Shown in pieces: positions 47,703 to 59,300 of a DNA stretch of 64,000 nt. The stretch covers positions 620,001 to 684,000 of the forward strand of contig NZ_CP080523.1 of assembly GCF_024746795.1 (NCBI RefSeq). The letters are read 5' to 3'. Position 1 is the stretch's first letter. Each line of letters opens with the position of its first letter. The translations under genes and the position numbers were made by a program. The notes under the pieces are model-generated. The model did not search any database. It was not told the origin of the DNA and saw nothing but the letters and a program-made list of their open reading frames with translations. This stretch comes from Mesorhizobium sp. AR10 (GTDB lineage: Bacteria > Pseudomonadota > Alphaproteobacteria > Rhizobiales > Rhizobiaceae).

Positions 47703-48260
47703 AGTCGAATTTGAAACGTTTTGCCCAAGCAACTGCGATCGCCTCGCTCTGGGCGGTAACCGCCACGTCGGCGAACGAAGGGATGTGGATCAAAGGGCAG
47801 GAAAACCCTTCCTGTAGCAGCGCAGGCCCGGTCCGAACTATGGTGGCAAGCAGCAAGAACACGTACAGCGCCTGCCGCCCGACATTGCCGGGAAGATGTG
47901 GTCTGGGGTTGGACCGCTCCCGAAAGCTGCTCGACCTCGCCGCATCGGCAAAGACGCCGACACGATTTACGCCGCGACTGAAGGAGGCCTGTCGGTCAGT
48001 AGGAACGGAGGCCTGATCTGGGAAACGGTCGTCGATGGCGCGCCCGTCAATCTCGGAGCTGACGGCCGACGGTTCCGTCTAGGCCTCCGTGCCCTTTATC
48101 CCGATGATATAATAGAGACCTTCGACCACGTCCGATCCGAGGAGGTCTTCAAACTGTTTGGTGAGATGGCATGTGCCGGTCAGGTGATCTACCTGACGCA
48201 TCACTGACACCTGTGCGAGATCGCCAAGGCAGCTATTCCCAGCGTGACGATCCATGAGCT
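47699..48260 (+). pseudogene. Fused relics: beta-propeller-type and AAA ATPase fragments
   Basis: The first piece begins MKSNLKRFAQATAIASLWAV like a signal peptide; in another frame DADTIYAATEGGLSVSRNGG follows, as in BNR/propeller exo-sialidase-like proteins. It is followed by YPDDIIETFDHVRSEEVFKL, then GEMACAGQVIYLTHH, a stop, and LCEIAKAAIPSVTIHEL, which match the C-terminal end of YhaN/Rad50-like AAA ATPases. Neither is complete. The first ATG overlaps the effector stop. Confidence 0.6.
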
Positions 48261-48603
48261 CGGACAGTTGTGCTCGGTTTCCGTTGGTGCAAATGACCGC
48301 CTTGGGGTCAATCCAAGCGTATCAGCAGAAATGGCAGCCAAGCCTACAGTAACAGTTGTGACGTCTGGTGCGAAGAAGCAAACCTCGCGATCGAGAAGAC
48401 AAAGGCTGAACCGCGCGGGATCAAAAGCAGCCTGGAGCGATACACAGCTACGCGTGGACCGAAGTCTCTGCAGCAGGTCTCACGACCAAAGTCGCGTTAA
48501 CTCGCTGCTCCAACTTGCTCCGGACACCGAGGTCAACCTGTAGCGGTCTCGAGCAGCGCCATCCGATCTTTCTGTCGCCTTTGTCGCGTCCGCTACACGG
48601 GCT
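48261..48603. other. Upstream region of nifH, no gene seen
   Basis: Frames without recognised similarity. The sequence becomes AT-rich near 48640-48670, as expected between NifA site and promoter. Confidence 0.4.
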
Positions 48604-48619
48604 TGTTCCGACAAGCACA
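48604..48619 (+). promoter_or_regulatory. NifA upstream activator site of nifH
   Basis: TGT-N10-ACA (TGTTCCGACAAGCACA), about 80 bases before the -24 element, the expected spacing for DNA looping. Confidence 0.85.
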
Positions 48620-48685
48620 GTTTGCCCTCAGGCTAAATAGCTGAAAAGCAATATTAAAATTTTTCTTCTGTCCGATCAAGCCAAT

Positions 48686-48700
48686 TGGCACGCATCTTGA
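48686..48700 (+). promoter_or_regulatory. Sigma-54 (-24/-12) promoter of nifHDK
   Basis: TGGCACGCATCTTGA. The -24 TGGCAC is perfect; the -12 reads TTGA where the consensus is TTGC, so the last base deviates. It lies about 85 bases before the nifH start. Confidence 0.82.
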
Positions 48701-49678
<978 letters not shown>

Positions 49679-49776
49679 CGAGCGCTGCCGCCACGAGGCG
49701 CCGCCTTGAGCTGACGCGCCTTTCAAAGAACGGCGCCTCGTCGGTGAGGCGCCACTCGAACCTTTAAAGGGGTCCC

Positions 49777-51270
49777 ATGAGCCTGGATTACGAGAATGAC
49801 GGCACTCTCCATGCGAAGCTTATCGAGGAGGTGCTGTCGCAATATCCCGACAAGGCGGCGAAGCGCCGCAAAAAGCACCTCAGCGTCGCAAAGAGTGGGG
49901 ACGAGGCTGGCGAGGTCGTCTCCGAATGCGACGTCAAATCGAACATCAAGTCCATTCCGGGCGTGATGACGATTCGTGGCTGCGCTTATGCCGGCTCTAA
50001 GGGCGTGGTGTGGGGTCCAATCAAGGATATGGTCCATATCTCGCACGGCCCGGTCGGCTGCGGGCAATATTCCTGGTCGCAGCGCCGCAACTACTATGTA
50101 GGCACGACGGGCATCGACACGTTCGGGACAATGCAGTTCACCTCCGATTTCCAGGAGAAGGACATTGTTTTCGGCGGTGACAAGAAGCTGGAACAGATCA
50201 TCGACGAGATTGAGGGACTGTTTCCCCTCAACAACGGCATGAGCGTGCAATCCGAATGCCCGATCGGCCTGATTGGCGACGACACCGAAGCAGTATCCCG
50301 CAACAAGGCCAAGGAGCACGGAAAGACGATCGTGCCGGTGCGCTGCGAGGGCTTCCGCGGCGTCTCGCAATCGCTCGGCCACCACATCGCCAACGACGCG
50401 ATCCGCGACTGGGTCTTCGAGAAGAAGGACGTGGAGTTCGAGGCCGGCCCGTACGACGTCAACGTGATCGGTGACTACAATATCGGCGGCGACGCCTGGG
50501 CCTCGCGTATCCTGCTCGAGGAGATAGGGCTGCGCGTGGTCGGCAACTGGTCGGGCGACGCCACGCTCGCCGAAATCGAGCGCGCGCCGAAGGCCAAGCT
50601 CAATCTCATCCATTGCTACAGATCGATGAACTACATCTGCCGGCACATGGAGGAAAAGTATGGCGTCGCCTGGATGGAGTACAATTTCTTCGGCCCCTCC
50701 CAGATCGAAGCCTCCCTGCGCAAGATAGCCAGGCATTTTGGCCCTGAAATCGAGGAGAAGACTGAGAAGGTTATCGCCAAGTACAGACCGCTTGTTGATG
50801 CCGTCATCGCCAAGTACCGGCCGCGCCTCGAAGGCAATACTGTCATGCTCTACGTCGGCGGACTGCGCCCCCGCCACGTCATCACAGCATACGAGGACCT
50901 CGGCATGGTGATCGTCGGCACAGGCTACGAGTTCGCCCACAACGACGACTATCAGCGCACAGGCCATTACGTAAGGAACGGCACGCTGATCTATGATGAC
51001 GTGACCGGTTACGAGTTGGAGAAGTTCATCGAGGGGGTTCGCCCTAATCTCGTTGGCTCGGGCATCAAGGAAAAATACCCCGTGCAGAAGATGGGCATAC
51101 CGTTCCGCCAGATGCACTCCTGGGATTATTCAGGACCGTATCACGGCTATGACGGCTTTGCCATTTTCGCCCGCGACGTGGATCTTGCCATCAACAACCC
51201 GGTCTGGGGCCTGTACGACGCCCCTTGGAAAAAAAGCCCGAGCCGTGGGCGGGCGATGGCTGCCGAATAA
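49777..51270 (+). CDS. nifD: Nitrogenase MoFe protein alpha chain
   Basis: NifD carries the FeMo-cofactor site. 497 residues. P-cluster cysteines are in [26 protein letters not shown] and [11 protein letters not shown]. The FeMo-co ligands are Cys in [20 protein letters not shown] and His in [16 protein letters not shown]. The start [20 protein letters not shown] has AAAGGGG before it. It follows nifH by 98 bases and forms the heterotetramer with NifK. Confidence 0.98.
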   Translation: MSLDYENDGTLHAKLIEEVLSQYPDKAAKRRKKHLSVAKSGDEAGEVVSECDVKSNIKSIPGVMTIRGCAYAGSKGVVWGPIKDMVHISHGPVGCGQYSWSQRRNYYVGTTGIDTFGTMQFTSDFQEKDIVFGGDKKLEQIIDEIEGLFPLNNGMSVQSECPIGLIGDDTEAVSRNKAKEHGKTIVPVRCEGFRGVSQSLGHHIANDAIRDWVFEKKDVEFEAGPYDVNVIGDYNIGGDAWASRILLEEIGLRVVGNWSGDATLAEIERAPKAKLNLIHCYRSMNYICRHMEEKYGVAWMEYNFFGPSQIEASLRKIARHFGPEIEEKTEKVIAKYRPLVDAVIAKYRPRLEGNTVMLYVGGLRPRHVITAYEDLGMVIVGTGYEFAHNDDYQRTGHYVRNGTLIYDDVTGYELEKFIEGVRPNLVGSGIKEKYPVQKMGIPFRQMHSWDYSGPYHGYDGFAIFARDVDLAINNPVWGLYDAPWKKSPSRGRAMAAE

Positions 51271-51287
51271 CACCCGGCCTTAGCCTG

Positions 51288-51336
51288 GTCTCCCCCAAGG
51301 GAGACGATTAACGCCCGCGGCCCCGTGGCCCGCGGG
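51288..51336 (+). other. Two strong hairpins in the nifD-nifK spacer
   Basis: GTCTCCC-CCAA-GGGAGAC (51288-51305) and CCCGCGG against CCGCGGG (51314-51336). No T run follows, so they are more likely to stabilise or process the nif transcript than to end it. Confidence 0.55.
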
Positions 51337-51405
51337 ACACCTGAAACGTCTCGACGTCCCTGAGCTGCCTTTTGGGGCGGCCAGATGAAAAAGAGGTAAT
51401 CACCA

Positions 51406-52947
51406 ATGCCGCAGTCGGCTGAAAAAATTCTCGACCACGCTCCCCTGTTCCGCGAGCCGGAATACAGGCAGATGCTCGCGGAGAAGAAGCTGAATTTCGA
51501 ATGTCCGCACCCGGATCAGATCGTTACCGATCAACGCGAATTCACCAAGACGTGGGAATACCGCGAAAAGAACCTCGCCCGCGAAGCGCTTGTCGTGAAC
51601 CCCGCCAAGGCCTGCCAGCCGCTCGGCGCGGTGTTCGCGGCCGCCGGCTTCGAACGAACCATGTCCTTCGTTCACGGCAGCCAGGGCTGCGTAGCCTATT
51701 ACCGCTCACACCTGTCGCGCCATTTCAAGGAGCCTGCTTCGGCGGTTTCCTCCTCGATGACCGAGGATGCGGCAGTATTTGGCGGCCTGAAGAACATGGT
51801 CGACGGGCTCGCCAACACCTACCAGCTCTACGATCCGAAGATGATCGCCGTCTCGACGACTTGCATGGCGGAGGTCATTGGTGACGACCTGCACAGCTTC
51901 ATCGAGAACGCCAAGGACGAAAACTCGGTCCCGCGCGACTTCGACGTGCCCTTCGCCCACACGCCGGCCTTCGTCGGCAGCCATGTCGATGGCTATGACG
52001 TAATGGTCAAGGGCATTTTGGAGCACTTCTGGAAAGGCCAGGAGCGCACGGAAGCCGGGGGAACCATCAACATCATTCCCGGTTTCGACGGCTTCTGCGT
52101 CGGCAACAACCGGGAACTCAAGCGCCTGCTCGAACTGATGAGCGTGTCCTACACCTTCATCCAGGACGCCTCCGACCAGTTCGACACGCCGTCGGACGGT
52201 GAATACCGCATGTATGATGGCGGCACGAAAATCGAAAACGTGAAGGAGGCACTCAACGCCGAGGCGACACTTTCGCTACAGTATTACAACACCCGAAAAA
52301 CGCTGGACTACTGCGAGCAAGTCGGGCAGGCGACGGCCTCGTTCCATTACCCGCTCGGCGTCCAGGCGACGGACGAATTCCTGATGAAGGTCTCGGCGAT
52401 TTCCGGCAAGGAGATCCCCGAGACAATCCGCCTTGAGCGCGGCCGACTGGTTGACGCCATGGCGGACAGCCAGTCCTGGTTGCACGGCAAGAAATATGCG
52501 ATCTACGGCGATCCGGACTTCGTCTACGCCATGGCCCGCTTCGTCATGGAGACCGGCGGCGAGCCGACCCATTGCCTCGCCACCAACGGCAGCTCGGCAT
52601 GGGGAGCCGAGATGAAGGAACTGCTTGCATCCTCGCCCTTCGGCAAGGATGCCCAGGTCTGGGCCGGCAAGGACCTGTGGGCGATGCGCTCGCTGCTCTT
52701 CACCGAGCCGGTGGACCTGCTGATCGGCAATTCCTATGGCAAGTATCTGGAGCGCGACACCGGCACGCCGCTGATCCGACTGATGTTCCCGATCTTCGAC
52801 CGGCACCATCACCATCGCTTTGCGCTGATGGGCTACCAAGGCGGGCTGCGCGTCCTGACGACGATCCTCGACAAGATCTTCGACAAGCTCGATCGCGAGA
52901 CAAGCGAGACGGGTGTGACGGACTATTCCTACGACCTCACCCGCTAG
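51406..52947 (+). CDS. nifK: Nitrogenase MoFe protein beta chain
   Basis: NifK completes the P-cluster and the MoFe tetramer. 513 residues. P-cluster ligands are in [28 protein letters not shown] and [30 protein letters not shown] and the C-terminal YDLTR are typical. The start [20 protein letters not shown] has AAAGAGG in front. It lies 135 bases after nifD with two hairpins between. Confidence 0.98.
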   Translation: MPQSAEKILDHAPLFREPEYRQMLAEKKLNFECPHPDQIVTDQREFTKTWEYREKNLAREALVVNPAKACQPLGAVFAAAGFERTMSFVHGSQGCVAYYRSHLSRHFKEPASAVSSSMTEDAAVFGGLKNMVDGLANTYQLYDPKMIAVSTTCMAEVIGDDLHSFIENAKDENSVPRDFDVPFAHTPAFVGSHVDGYDVMVKGILEHFWKGQERTEAGGTINIIPGFDGFCVGNNRELKRLLELMSVSYTFIQDASDQFDTPSDGEYRMYDGGTKIENVKEALNAEATLSLQYYNTRKTLDYCEQVGQATASFHYPLGVQATDEFLMKVSAISGKEIPETIRLERGRLVDAMADSQSWLHGKKYAIYGDPDFVYAMARFVMETGGEPTHCLATNGSSAWGAEMKELLASSPFGKDAQVWAGKDLWAMRSLLFTEPVDLLIGNSYGKYLERDTGTPLIRLMFPIFDRHHHHRFALMGYQGGLRVLTTILDKIFDKLDRETSETGVTDYSYDLTR

Positions 52948-53010
52948 CAGCGGCGGCCGGCCTTTCGCCGAGGCTGGCCGCCTTCCAATGCACTTTTGGA
53001 GACCGACGCA

Positions 53011-54501
53011 ATGTCCTTGCTCAGCGCCAAAATCCAGGATGTCTTCAACGAGCCCGCCTGCGATAAAAACCGCGGCAAGGATGCCAAGGCGCGCAAAGAG
53101 GGTTGCTCGAAGCCGCTGACCCCCGGCGCGGCAGCCGGCGGCTGCGCCTTTGACGGCGCCAAGATCGTGCTGCAGCCGATCACCGACGTCGCGCACCTGG
53201 TCCATGCGCCGCTCGCCTGCGAGGGCAATTCCTGGGACAACCGCGGAGCGGCTTCGTCCGGAGCAACGCTTTGGCGCACAAGCTTCACAACCGATCTGAC
53301 CGAACTCGACGTGGTGATGGGGCAGGGTGAGCGCAAGCTTTTCAAGGCGATCCGCGAGATTAGGGAAGCCTATGCGCCGTCAGCGATCTTCGTCTATTCG
53401 ACCTGCGTGACGGCGCTGATCGGCGACGACATCGAGGCCGTGTGCAAGCGTGCGGGGGAAAAATTCGGCTTGGCCGTGGTGCCGGTCAATGCGCCGGGCT
53501 TGGCCGGCTCCAAGAACCTCGGCAACAAGCTCGCCGCCGAGGCGTTGCTCGATCACGTCATCGGCACAGTAGAACCCGACGACGCCGGGCCGTACGACAT
53601 CAACATCCTTGGCGAATTCAACCTCTCCGGCGAGTTCTGGCTGGTGAAGCCGCTGCTTGATCGGCTGGGCATCCGGGTGCGCGCCTGCATTCCGGGCGAC
53701 GCGCGCTACCTTGACGTTGCTTCCGCGCACCGCGCCCGGGCGGCTATCGTCGTGTGCTCGACGGCACTCATCAATCTTGCCCGCAAGATGGAGGAGCGCT
53801 GGGACATCCCGTTCTTCGAAGGCTCCTTCTACGGCATTACCGACACCTCGGAAGCACTTCGCAACATTGCTGAGCTGCTCGTGAGGAAGGGTGCCGATCG
53901 CGAGATCCTCAACCGCACACAGACGCTGATCGCAGTGGAAGAGGCGATTGCGTGGAGGAAGCTCGAAGCCTACCGGCGGCGGCTTCAAGGCAAGCGCGTG
54001 CTGCTCAATACAGGCGGCGTGAAGTCCTGGTCGATCGTCCACGCGCTGATGGAGATCGGCATGGAGATCGTCGGCACCTCGGTCAAGAAATCCACAGTCG
54101 AAGACAAGGAGCGCATCAAGCAGATCCTGAAGGACGACAACCACATGTTCGAGCAGATGGCAGCGAGCGAGCTTTACGCCATGCTCTCAGAACACAAGGC
54201 CGATATCATGCTGTCGGGCGGGCGCACGCAATTCATCGCGCTCAAGGCCAAGACACCCTGGCTCGATATCAACCAGGAGCGCCAACACCCTTATGCGGGC
54301 TATGACGGCATGGTGGAACTCGTACGCCAGATCGACCTCGCCATTCATAACCCGATCTGGTCCCAGGTGCGCGTGCCGGCACCGTGGGATTGCCAGCCTG
54401 CGGTCGAGGACGAACTGCCGGGCACGAAGAGCGAGACCGCGACGTTGCACGCTGTCCAGGAATTTGCCGGCACGACGGCCGACGATTGCGGCGAGCGTTG
54501 A
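53011..54501 (+). CDS. nifE: NifE, FeMo-cofactor scaffold subunit
   Basis: NifE with NifN is the scaffold on which the FeMo-cofactor precursor matures. The start at 53011 (MSLLSAKIQDVFNEPACDKN) is preceded by TTGGAGA and gives 496 residues; an in-frame ATG at 52996 would add only METDA. Cysteines in the shared NifD/E pattern: AAGGCAFDGAKIVLQPI, APLACEGNSWDNRG and VYSTCVTALIGDDIE; GSFYGITDTSEALRNIA follows. Its stop precedes nifN by 8 bases. Confidence 0.97.
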   Translation: MSLLSAKIQDVFNEPACDKNRGKDAKARKEGCSKPLTPGAAAGGCAFDGAKIVLQPITDVAHLVHAPLACEGNSWDNRGAASSGATLWRTSFTTDLTELDVVMGQGERKLFKAIREIREAYAPSAIFVYSTCVTALIGDDIEAVCKRAGEKFGLAVVPVNAPGLAGSKNLGNKLAAEALLDHVIGTVEPDDAGPYDINILGEFNLSGEFWLVKPLLDRLGIRVRACIPGDARYLDVASAHRARAAIVVCSTALINLARKMEERWDIPFFEGSFYGITDTSEALRNIAELLVRKGADREILNRTQTLIAVEEAIAWRKLEAYRRRLQGKRVLLNTGGVKSWSIVHALMEIGMEIVGTSVKKSTVEDKERIKQILKDDNHMFEQMAASELYAMLSEHKADIMLSGGRTQFIALKAKTPWLDINQERQHPYAGYDGMVELVRQIDLAIHNPIWSQVRVPAPWDCQPAVEDELPGTKSETATLHAVQEFAGTTADDCGER

Positions 54502-54509
54502 GGAAGCCT

Positions 54510-55892
54510 ATGGCCCGCATTCTTTCCCAGACCAAATCGGCAGCCGTCAATCCGCTGAAGTCGTCACAGCCGCTGGGTGCGGCCTTGGCCTTTCTTGGGG
54601 TCGAGGGCGCGATGCCACTGTTCCACGGCAGCCAGGGCTGCACCAGCTTCGCGCTCGTGCTCTTCGTGCGGCATTTCAAGGAAGCGATCCCCTTGCAGAC
54701 CACCGCGATGGACGAAGTGACGACGATCCTCGGCGGGGCGGACAATCTGGAAGAGGCGATCCTCAACCTCAAGGTCCGCACAAAGCCAAAGCTGATCGGG
54801 GTCTGCACGACGGCGCTGGTGGAAACCCGTGGCGAAGATTGCGCAGGCGATATCGCCAGCATCAGGCTGAAGCGCGCGGAAGAGATCGCGGGTACGGAGA
54901 TCGTGCTGGCCAACACGCCGGATTTCGACGGCGCGATCGAAGAGGGCTGGGCCAAGGCTGTCACCGCGATGATCGAAGGCATTACACGCCCTGGCGAGCA
55001 GGTGCGGCAGTCAAAGAAGATCGCGATCCTGCCCGGCTGGAACCTCACTGTGGCTGACATCGAGCATTTGCGTGAGATGGTTGAAAGCTTTGGGCTGAAG
55101 CCGGTGATTTTGCCGGACGTCTCAGGCTCACTCGACGGTACTGTGCCCGACCGTTGGGTCACGACCACCTATGGCGGCACCAGCGTCGAGGATATCCGCG
55201 AGCTTGGCACGGCCGAGCACTGTATCGCCATCGGCGAGCATATGCGCCGCCCCGCCGAGATGCTGCAGAAATTGACCGGCGTGCCTTACGTCTTGTTCCA
55301 GTCGCTGACCGGATTGAAGGGCGCTGACCGGTTCGTCTCGCTGCTGTCCGCGATTTCAGGCGCGTCGGTGCCGGCCGGGGTGCGCCGTCGCCGGGCGCAA
55401 TTGCAGGATGCGTTGCTCGACGGGCATTTCCATTTCGGAGGCAAGAAAATTGCGATCGCTGCTGAACCAGACCAACTCTATCAACTCGCAACCTTCTTCG
55501 TCGGCATGGGCTCCGAAATCGCGGCGGCGGTCTCCACGACCGATATGTCGAAAATTCTGGAAAAAGTACCGGCGCAGTCGGTTCAGATCGGCGATCTCGG
55601 CGATTTGGAAGCTCTTGCCGCGGGCGCTGATCTTCTCGTCACCCATTCCCATGGCCGCCAGGCGGCGCAGCGCCTTGGCATTCCGCTCATGCGCGTCGGC
55701 TTCCCGGTCTTCGACCGGCTCGGCAGCCAGCACAAGCTCACAATCCTCTATCAGGGCACCCGCGACCTGATCTTCGAAGTTGCCAACATCTTCCAGGCCA
55801 ACCAGCACGCGCCGACGCCTGAGGCACTTGATCCACTCCGTAAGCGAGAAATGCCAGATGAGCTCCGTTCGTCGCCTCTCACTCGTCACTGA
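54510..55892 (+). CDS. nifN: NifN, FeMo-cofactor scaffold subunit
   Basis: Partner of NifE. The start MARILSQTKSAAVNPLKSSQ at 54510 has GAGGAAG before it; an in-frame start at 54384 lies inside nifE and is rejected. 460 residues. Typical NifK-like segments: NPLKSSQPLGAALAFLGVEG, LFHGSQGCTSFALVLFVRHF and GVCTTALVETRGED; the catalytic cofactor residues are absent as in all NifN. The end overlaps nifX by 35 bases. Confidence 0.97.
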   Translation: MARILSQTKSAAVNPLKSSQPLGAALAFLGVEGAMPLFHGSQGCTSFALVLFVRHFKEAIPLQTTAMDEVTTILGGADNLEEAILNLKVRTKPKLIGVCTTALVETRGEDCAGDIASIRLKRAEEIAGTEIVLANTPDFDGAIEEGWAKAVTAMIEGITRPGEQVRQSKKIAILPGWNLTVADIEHLREMVESFGLKPVILPDVSGSLDGTVPDRWVTTTYGGTSVEDIRELGTAEHCIAIGEHMRRPAEMLQKLTGVPYVLFQSLTGLKGADRFVSLLSAISGASVPAGVRRRRAQLQDALLDGHFHFGGKKIAIAAEPDQLYQLATFFVGMGSEIAAAVSTTDMSKILEKVPAQSVQIGDLGDLEALAAGADLLVTHSHGRQAAQRLGIPLMRVGFPVFDRLGSQHKLTILYQGTRDLIFEVANIFQANQHAPTPEALDPLRKREMPDELRSSPLTRH

Positions 55893-56352
55893 CGAGGTTC
55901 ACGCACCGATGCCGGAAAGACGAGCAGGCGCATTGCGCGTGGCCATCGCCACGCACGACATGAAGGACCTCAATGCCCATTTCGGGTCGGCCAAGCGCTT
56001 TGCTGTCTACGACGTGACGCGCGTGGAATGGAACCTCGTGGAAGCCGTGGCCTTCGATGACGTTTCCGACGAGAGCGGGGAGCATCGGAGCGAGGGCGAT
56101 GACCGCATCATGCCGAAGGTGGAGGCGCTGAAGGGCTGTCATCTCCTGTTCTGTCTGGCGATCGGCGGGCCTTCGGCGGCCAAGGTAGTTTCGGCAAAAA
56201 TCCATCCGATCAAGGTGCCGCACCCCCAACCCATCCAGGAGGTGCTGTTGCGCACGCAGATGATGCTCAGGACGTGTCCTCCCCCCTGGCTGCGCAAGGT
56301 GCTGGCGGAGGCAGGCGTCGCCGAGAAGAAACCGTCCTTCGAGGATGACTGA
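55858..56352 (+). CDS. nifX: NifX, FeMo-co precursor carrier
   Basis: NifX binds and carries NifB-co/VK-cluster between NifB and NifEN. The start at 55858 (MSSVRRLSLVTDEVHAPMPE) gives 164 residues and overlaps nifN; a start at 55780 would lie deeper in nifN. The dinitrogenase-cofactor-binding fold pattern: LRVAIATHDMKDLNAHFGSA, KRFAVYDV, ALKGCHLLFCLAIGGPSAAK and HPIKVPHPQPIQEVL. A similar 3' end reappears near 61450. Confidence 0.95.
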   Translation: MSSVRRLSLVTDEVHAPMPERRAGALRVAIATHDMKDLNAHFGSAKRFAVYDVTRVEWNLVEAVAFDDVSDESGEHRSEGDDRIMPKVEALKGCHLLFCLAIGGPSAAKVVSAKIHPIKVPHPQPIQEVLLRTQMMLRTCPPPWLRKVLAEAGVAEKKPSFEDD

Positions 56353-56369
56353 AATGAGGAGAAGGCGAA

Positions 56370-56849
56370 ATGTCAGATACCGCGGCTAGCACTGCTGTCG
56401 CCGAGGACGAGGCGGCGCTTGCCACCCCGTTCGTCAAATGCCTCGTGCGGCTGATCCGTGCTCAGGATTCCTACGGGTCATGGGAAGGCAAACCGGATGC
56501 CGAGCTTCTGGGCGACTTCATCATCACCAGGGAACAGCGCCGTGCGATCCCGATCATCGGCGATCCCGATCCGGACGTGCTGTGGAGGCTCGATAAGTTC
56601 TATGCCGCCGTCGGGCTTGCGATCGAGGAGCGCTGCGGCCTGATGGCATCGCCGATGATGGAGATGAGCCATGAGGGCTTTGGGCGCGTGCTCTTCACGG
56701 CCGGACGGCTGGTCGTGCTTTCGAAGACCCTGCGCGACGTCCACCGGTTCGGCTTCGAGACGTTCCGGAAGCTCGCTCAGGCCGGCACGAAACTGGTCGG
56801 CGACGCAATCGCTACCATCGAGACCTATCCCGAGGTGGCGCGTGCGTGA
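56370..56849 (+). CDS. NifX-associated protein (DUF269)
   Basis: 159 residues, the small protein usually encoded right after nifX in diazotrophs: [79 protein letters not shown] and [20 protein letters not shown]. Its exact function is unknown; it is thought to help cofactor assembly. GAGGAGAAGG precedes the start. A second, damaged copy lies at 61518. Confidence 0.95.
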   Translation: MSDTAASTAVAEDEAALATPFVKCLVRLIRAQDSYGSWEGKPDAELLGDFIITREQRRAIPIIGDPDPDVLWRLDKFYAAVGLAIEERCGLMASPMMEMSHEGFGRVLFTAGRLVVLSKTLRDVHRFGFETFRKLAQAGTKLVGDAIATIETYPEVARA

Positions 56850-56877
56850 TGAAGCGGATCTTCGAGCAAGGGGGGCC

Positions 56878-57666
56878 ATGACAATCTTGAGCGAGCGCGA
56901 TAGCCAGCCCACGGAAGCCGAGGCGGGCCAGGTCGATGAGGGGGCTCTTGGGGTAGCGCCGAAGAAGCCACTCGTTTTGATCTGTTCGCAAGATGCGGAG
57001 TTCTATCTGAATTATAGCCACATTCTGGAGGCGGACCGCTTCGCGAGTGAGCAGGCAGGCTGCGCGAAGGAAGCATTTGTATTGGCCGAACAACGGGAGT
57101 TCCACGCCGTCGTGCTGGACTGCGTGCCAGCAAGCGCGACGGGAGCCACAATCTGCGCCCGCCTCAAGGAGGAGCCGCGGACGGCCGACCTGCCCGTTAT
57201 TGCCCTGATCGCGCGCGGCGCCGAGGACCAGCACCTCGATCTCCTGAAAGCTGGCATTGACGAGATCTTTGTGCGGCCGATCGACCCGGCCAAGCTGCTC
57301 GACTGTCTACGGGCGAGGCTGGCGCTGCCGAAGCGGGGCGCAAATGGTCTTGAAAACGGCGGCTGGCTCACCTGTGGCGGCCTCGAGATGAAGCTCGATG
57401 CCCGCCGGATTCGCGGCAATGGCCACGACATTCACCTCGGACTCATCGAGTTCAACGTGCTGCGGCTTATGATTGAAGCTCCCGGCAAGGTCTTCAGCCG
57501 GGAGGAGCTTATCGGCAGGGCCTGGGGGGACAACATCCATGTCGAACCACGCACCGTCGATGTCCATATCAGCCGGATCAGAAAAGCCCTGAAGTCAGCT
57601 TCGCCCGACAGCGACATTCGCACCGTCAGGTCGGCCGGCTACTTGCTCGAGAAGCCGGCCGACTGA
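56878..57666 (+). CDS. OmpR/PhoB-type response regulator with an atypical receiver
   Basis: 262 residues with AAGGGGGG before the start at 56878. A ~40-residue leader precedes a receiver-like domain (about 40-155): LVLICSQDAEF where normal receivers have an acidic pair, VVLDCVPASATGATICARLK with the possible phospho-Asp, and FVRPIDPAKLL where the conserved lysine is arginine. The winged helix (about 165-260) is standard: GLIEFNVLRLMIEAPGKVFS, REELIGRAWG and RTVDVHISRIRKALK. The receiver may thus not be switched by phosphorylation. Its place, 29 bases after the DUF269 gene, suggests cotranscription with nif genes; targets are unknown. Confidence 0.88.
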   Translation: MTILSERDSQPTEAEAGQVDEGALGVAPKKPLVLICSQDAEFYLNYSHILEADRFASEQAGCAKEAFVLAEQREFHAVVLDCVPASATGATICARLKEEPRTADLPVIALIARGAEDQHLDLLKAGIDEIFVRPIDPAKLLDCLRARLALPKRGANGLENGGWLTCGGLEMKLDARRIRGNGHDIHLGLIEFNVLRLMIEAPGKVFSREELIGRAWGDNIHVEPRTVDVHISRIRKALKSASPDSDIRTVRSAGYLLEKPAD

Positions 57667-57762
57667 ATCAAGTGCCGGGTGTGGTGGCACTCCCACCCTC
57701 GCCGTGAGCCGGTCTTGCGGCCTGAAACGCCCCTAAACGCATACTCAGGAAGAAGCAGGCAA

Positions 57763-58650
57763 ATGGGTTTTAAAACCGTACTCTGTGTGACCGGCGCCGA
57801 CCATTCCGATCAGGACATCAGAACTGCTGCCGGCTTGTGTGCCGAAGTCGGCGCGCACCTTTCCGTACGGATTATACCGGCTCCGATGCTCGCTATGTCA
57901 TATCCGCCGATCGGAGATGGTATCCCCGAGTGGCCTACGGGACGTGGACAGACAATTGCCAGATTGAACAATCGGTTTCGGCAAATCGACAGGTTTTCAC
58001 AGGAGGTGGCCAGACAGGAAAAGCGCTCCAAGGATATCCAGAAGCTGCTGAGAGCCATGTGCCTTTCCTATGACGTCGATACCGATTATTGCGATGCGAC
58101 CGGCGTGGGTGAGGTTGTGCGACAGCGGGCGCTCTGCGCCGACCTGACAATTGTTGGCCCCGCACTTCTCAACGACAGTATTCTCGGACCTCTTGTTATA
58201 AACGGCAGCTTATTCGATACGGGAAAGCCGGTGCTTATTGCGCCGAAGGGCGCTGAGGCGACCCTGTGGCCACGGCGCGTCCTGGTCGGTTGGGATTCAC
58301 GACTCGAGGCGTCCCGTGCTGTTCGGGAAGCGCTGGGTCTCCTATGCGTTGCTGAGGAAGTTCGTGTCGCCCTGGTCGATCCGAAGGCGAACTACAACGG
58401 GAACGGCGCGGAGCCTGGAGCCGACATCGCTGCCTATCTCACTCGGCACGGTGCTCGGGTGTCGGTTGACCTACTGCCAAGTGCCGGCAAACCGGCGGCC
58501 ACGGTGCTTGCGCAGCACGCAATCGACATTTCTGCCGACATGATAGTCATGGGCGTTTATGGCAGCCGCCGGCTGCGTGAGCGGCTCTTTGGCGGTGCGA
58601 CGAGATGGATCTTTGAGAAGCCGACATTGCCGCTGTTTTTGGCTCGATGA
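57763..58650 (+). CDS. Universal stress protein, tandem UspA domains
   Basis: 295 residues from MGFKTVLCVTGADHSDQDIR, with a CAGGAAGAAG site before it. Two UspA folds: residues about 1-150 (ending LTIVGPALLNDS, a degraded nucleotide loop) and about 160-295 (RRVLVGWDSRLEASRAVREA, then ADMIVMGVYGSRRLRERLFG and GATRWIFEKPTLPLFL). The second has the GxxGS/R-like ATP-binding loop. Such proteins are common in low-oxygen and nodule conditions. It lies 96 bases after the response regulator on the same strand and may be part of the nif-linked unit. Confidence 0.9.
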   Translation: MGFKTVLCVTGADHSDQDIRTAAGLCAEVGAHLSVRIIPAPMLAMSYPPIGDGIPEWPTGRGQTIARLNNRFRQIDRFSQEVARQEKRSKDIQKLLRAMCLSYDVDTDYCDATGVGEVVRQRALCADLTIVGPALLNDSILGPLVINGSLFDTGKPVLIAPKGAEATLWPRRVLVGWDSRLEASRAVREALGLLCVAEEVRVALVDPKANYNGNGAEPGADIAAYLTRHGARVSVDLLPSAGKPAATVLAQHAIDISADMIVMGVYGSRRLRERLFGGATRWIFEKPTLPLFLAR

Positions 58651-59300
58651 CTGGTTCGGGAGTTGCACCGATGCTGTTCAAAGCTCGACTCTCCTGGTCA
58701 CCGATCCTGCTGCCAATTGGGAGAAGGGTCACGGCAAACGCGGGAAATTTCGCGAAGCTCCTCGGAGCCAATGTGCACGCGCCGTCGCCGAGACCATCGG
58801 ACGTGTCTAGCGCGCTCTCGGGGGTTCTCTTCGCCCGGAGATGATCCGCAACGCGGAGACCGGTCGGGCAGAGGTACAGAGCGCTCTTAAATGCACTCAA
58901 AAGCACGCTTCGAAGGTCGGCGTCGGATCGAGAAGGAGAGTCGTTTCAGCGCGGCAGGCCCGACTTCGGACCCGGCATCGCATGCGCGCTATCGCGATCT
59001 CCTTCACTGGCTGGGAGCTGAACCACGCAATGACCGTGCCGTGGCCGAGGCCCCAACTTCAAGTCGAGACGGTTGTTCTCTTGGCCGTAGTCGGCGGGAA
59101 TCTATGGCATCAATTACGTTATCATCGCCTGGGACGGTAGCCAGTAGCGGCGAGGGCGGCTGCATTTTCAGCGTTTTCAGCCGGCCCGGCCCGACCCGCG
59201 TGGCGACCGGGCGGTTTTCGGGCTGGTCAATTCCGACAACGCTCACATTCGCATCAGGCGGTCCCTGTAGCGCCTGAGCACAGGGGACACAGAAGATAAC
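58651..59300. other. Relic stretch without intact gene
   Basis: About 650 bases with no complete gene. Codon-like frames exist (APMLFKARLSWSPILLPIGR) but I recognise none. It leads into the fixH relic. Confidence 0.35.
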
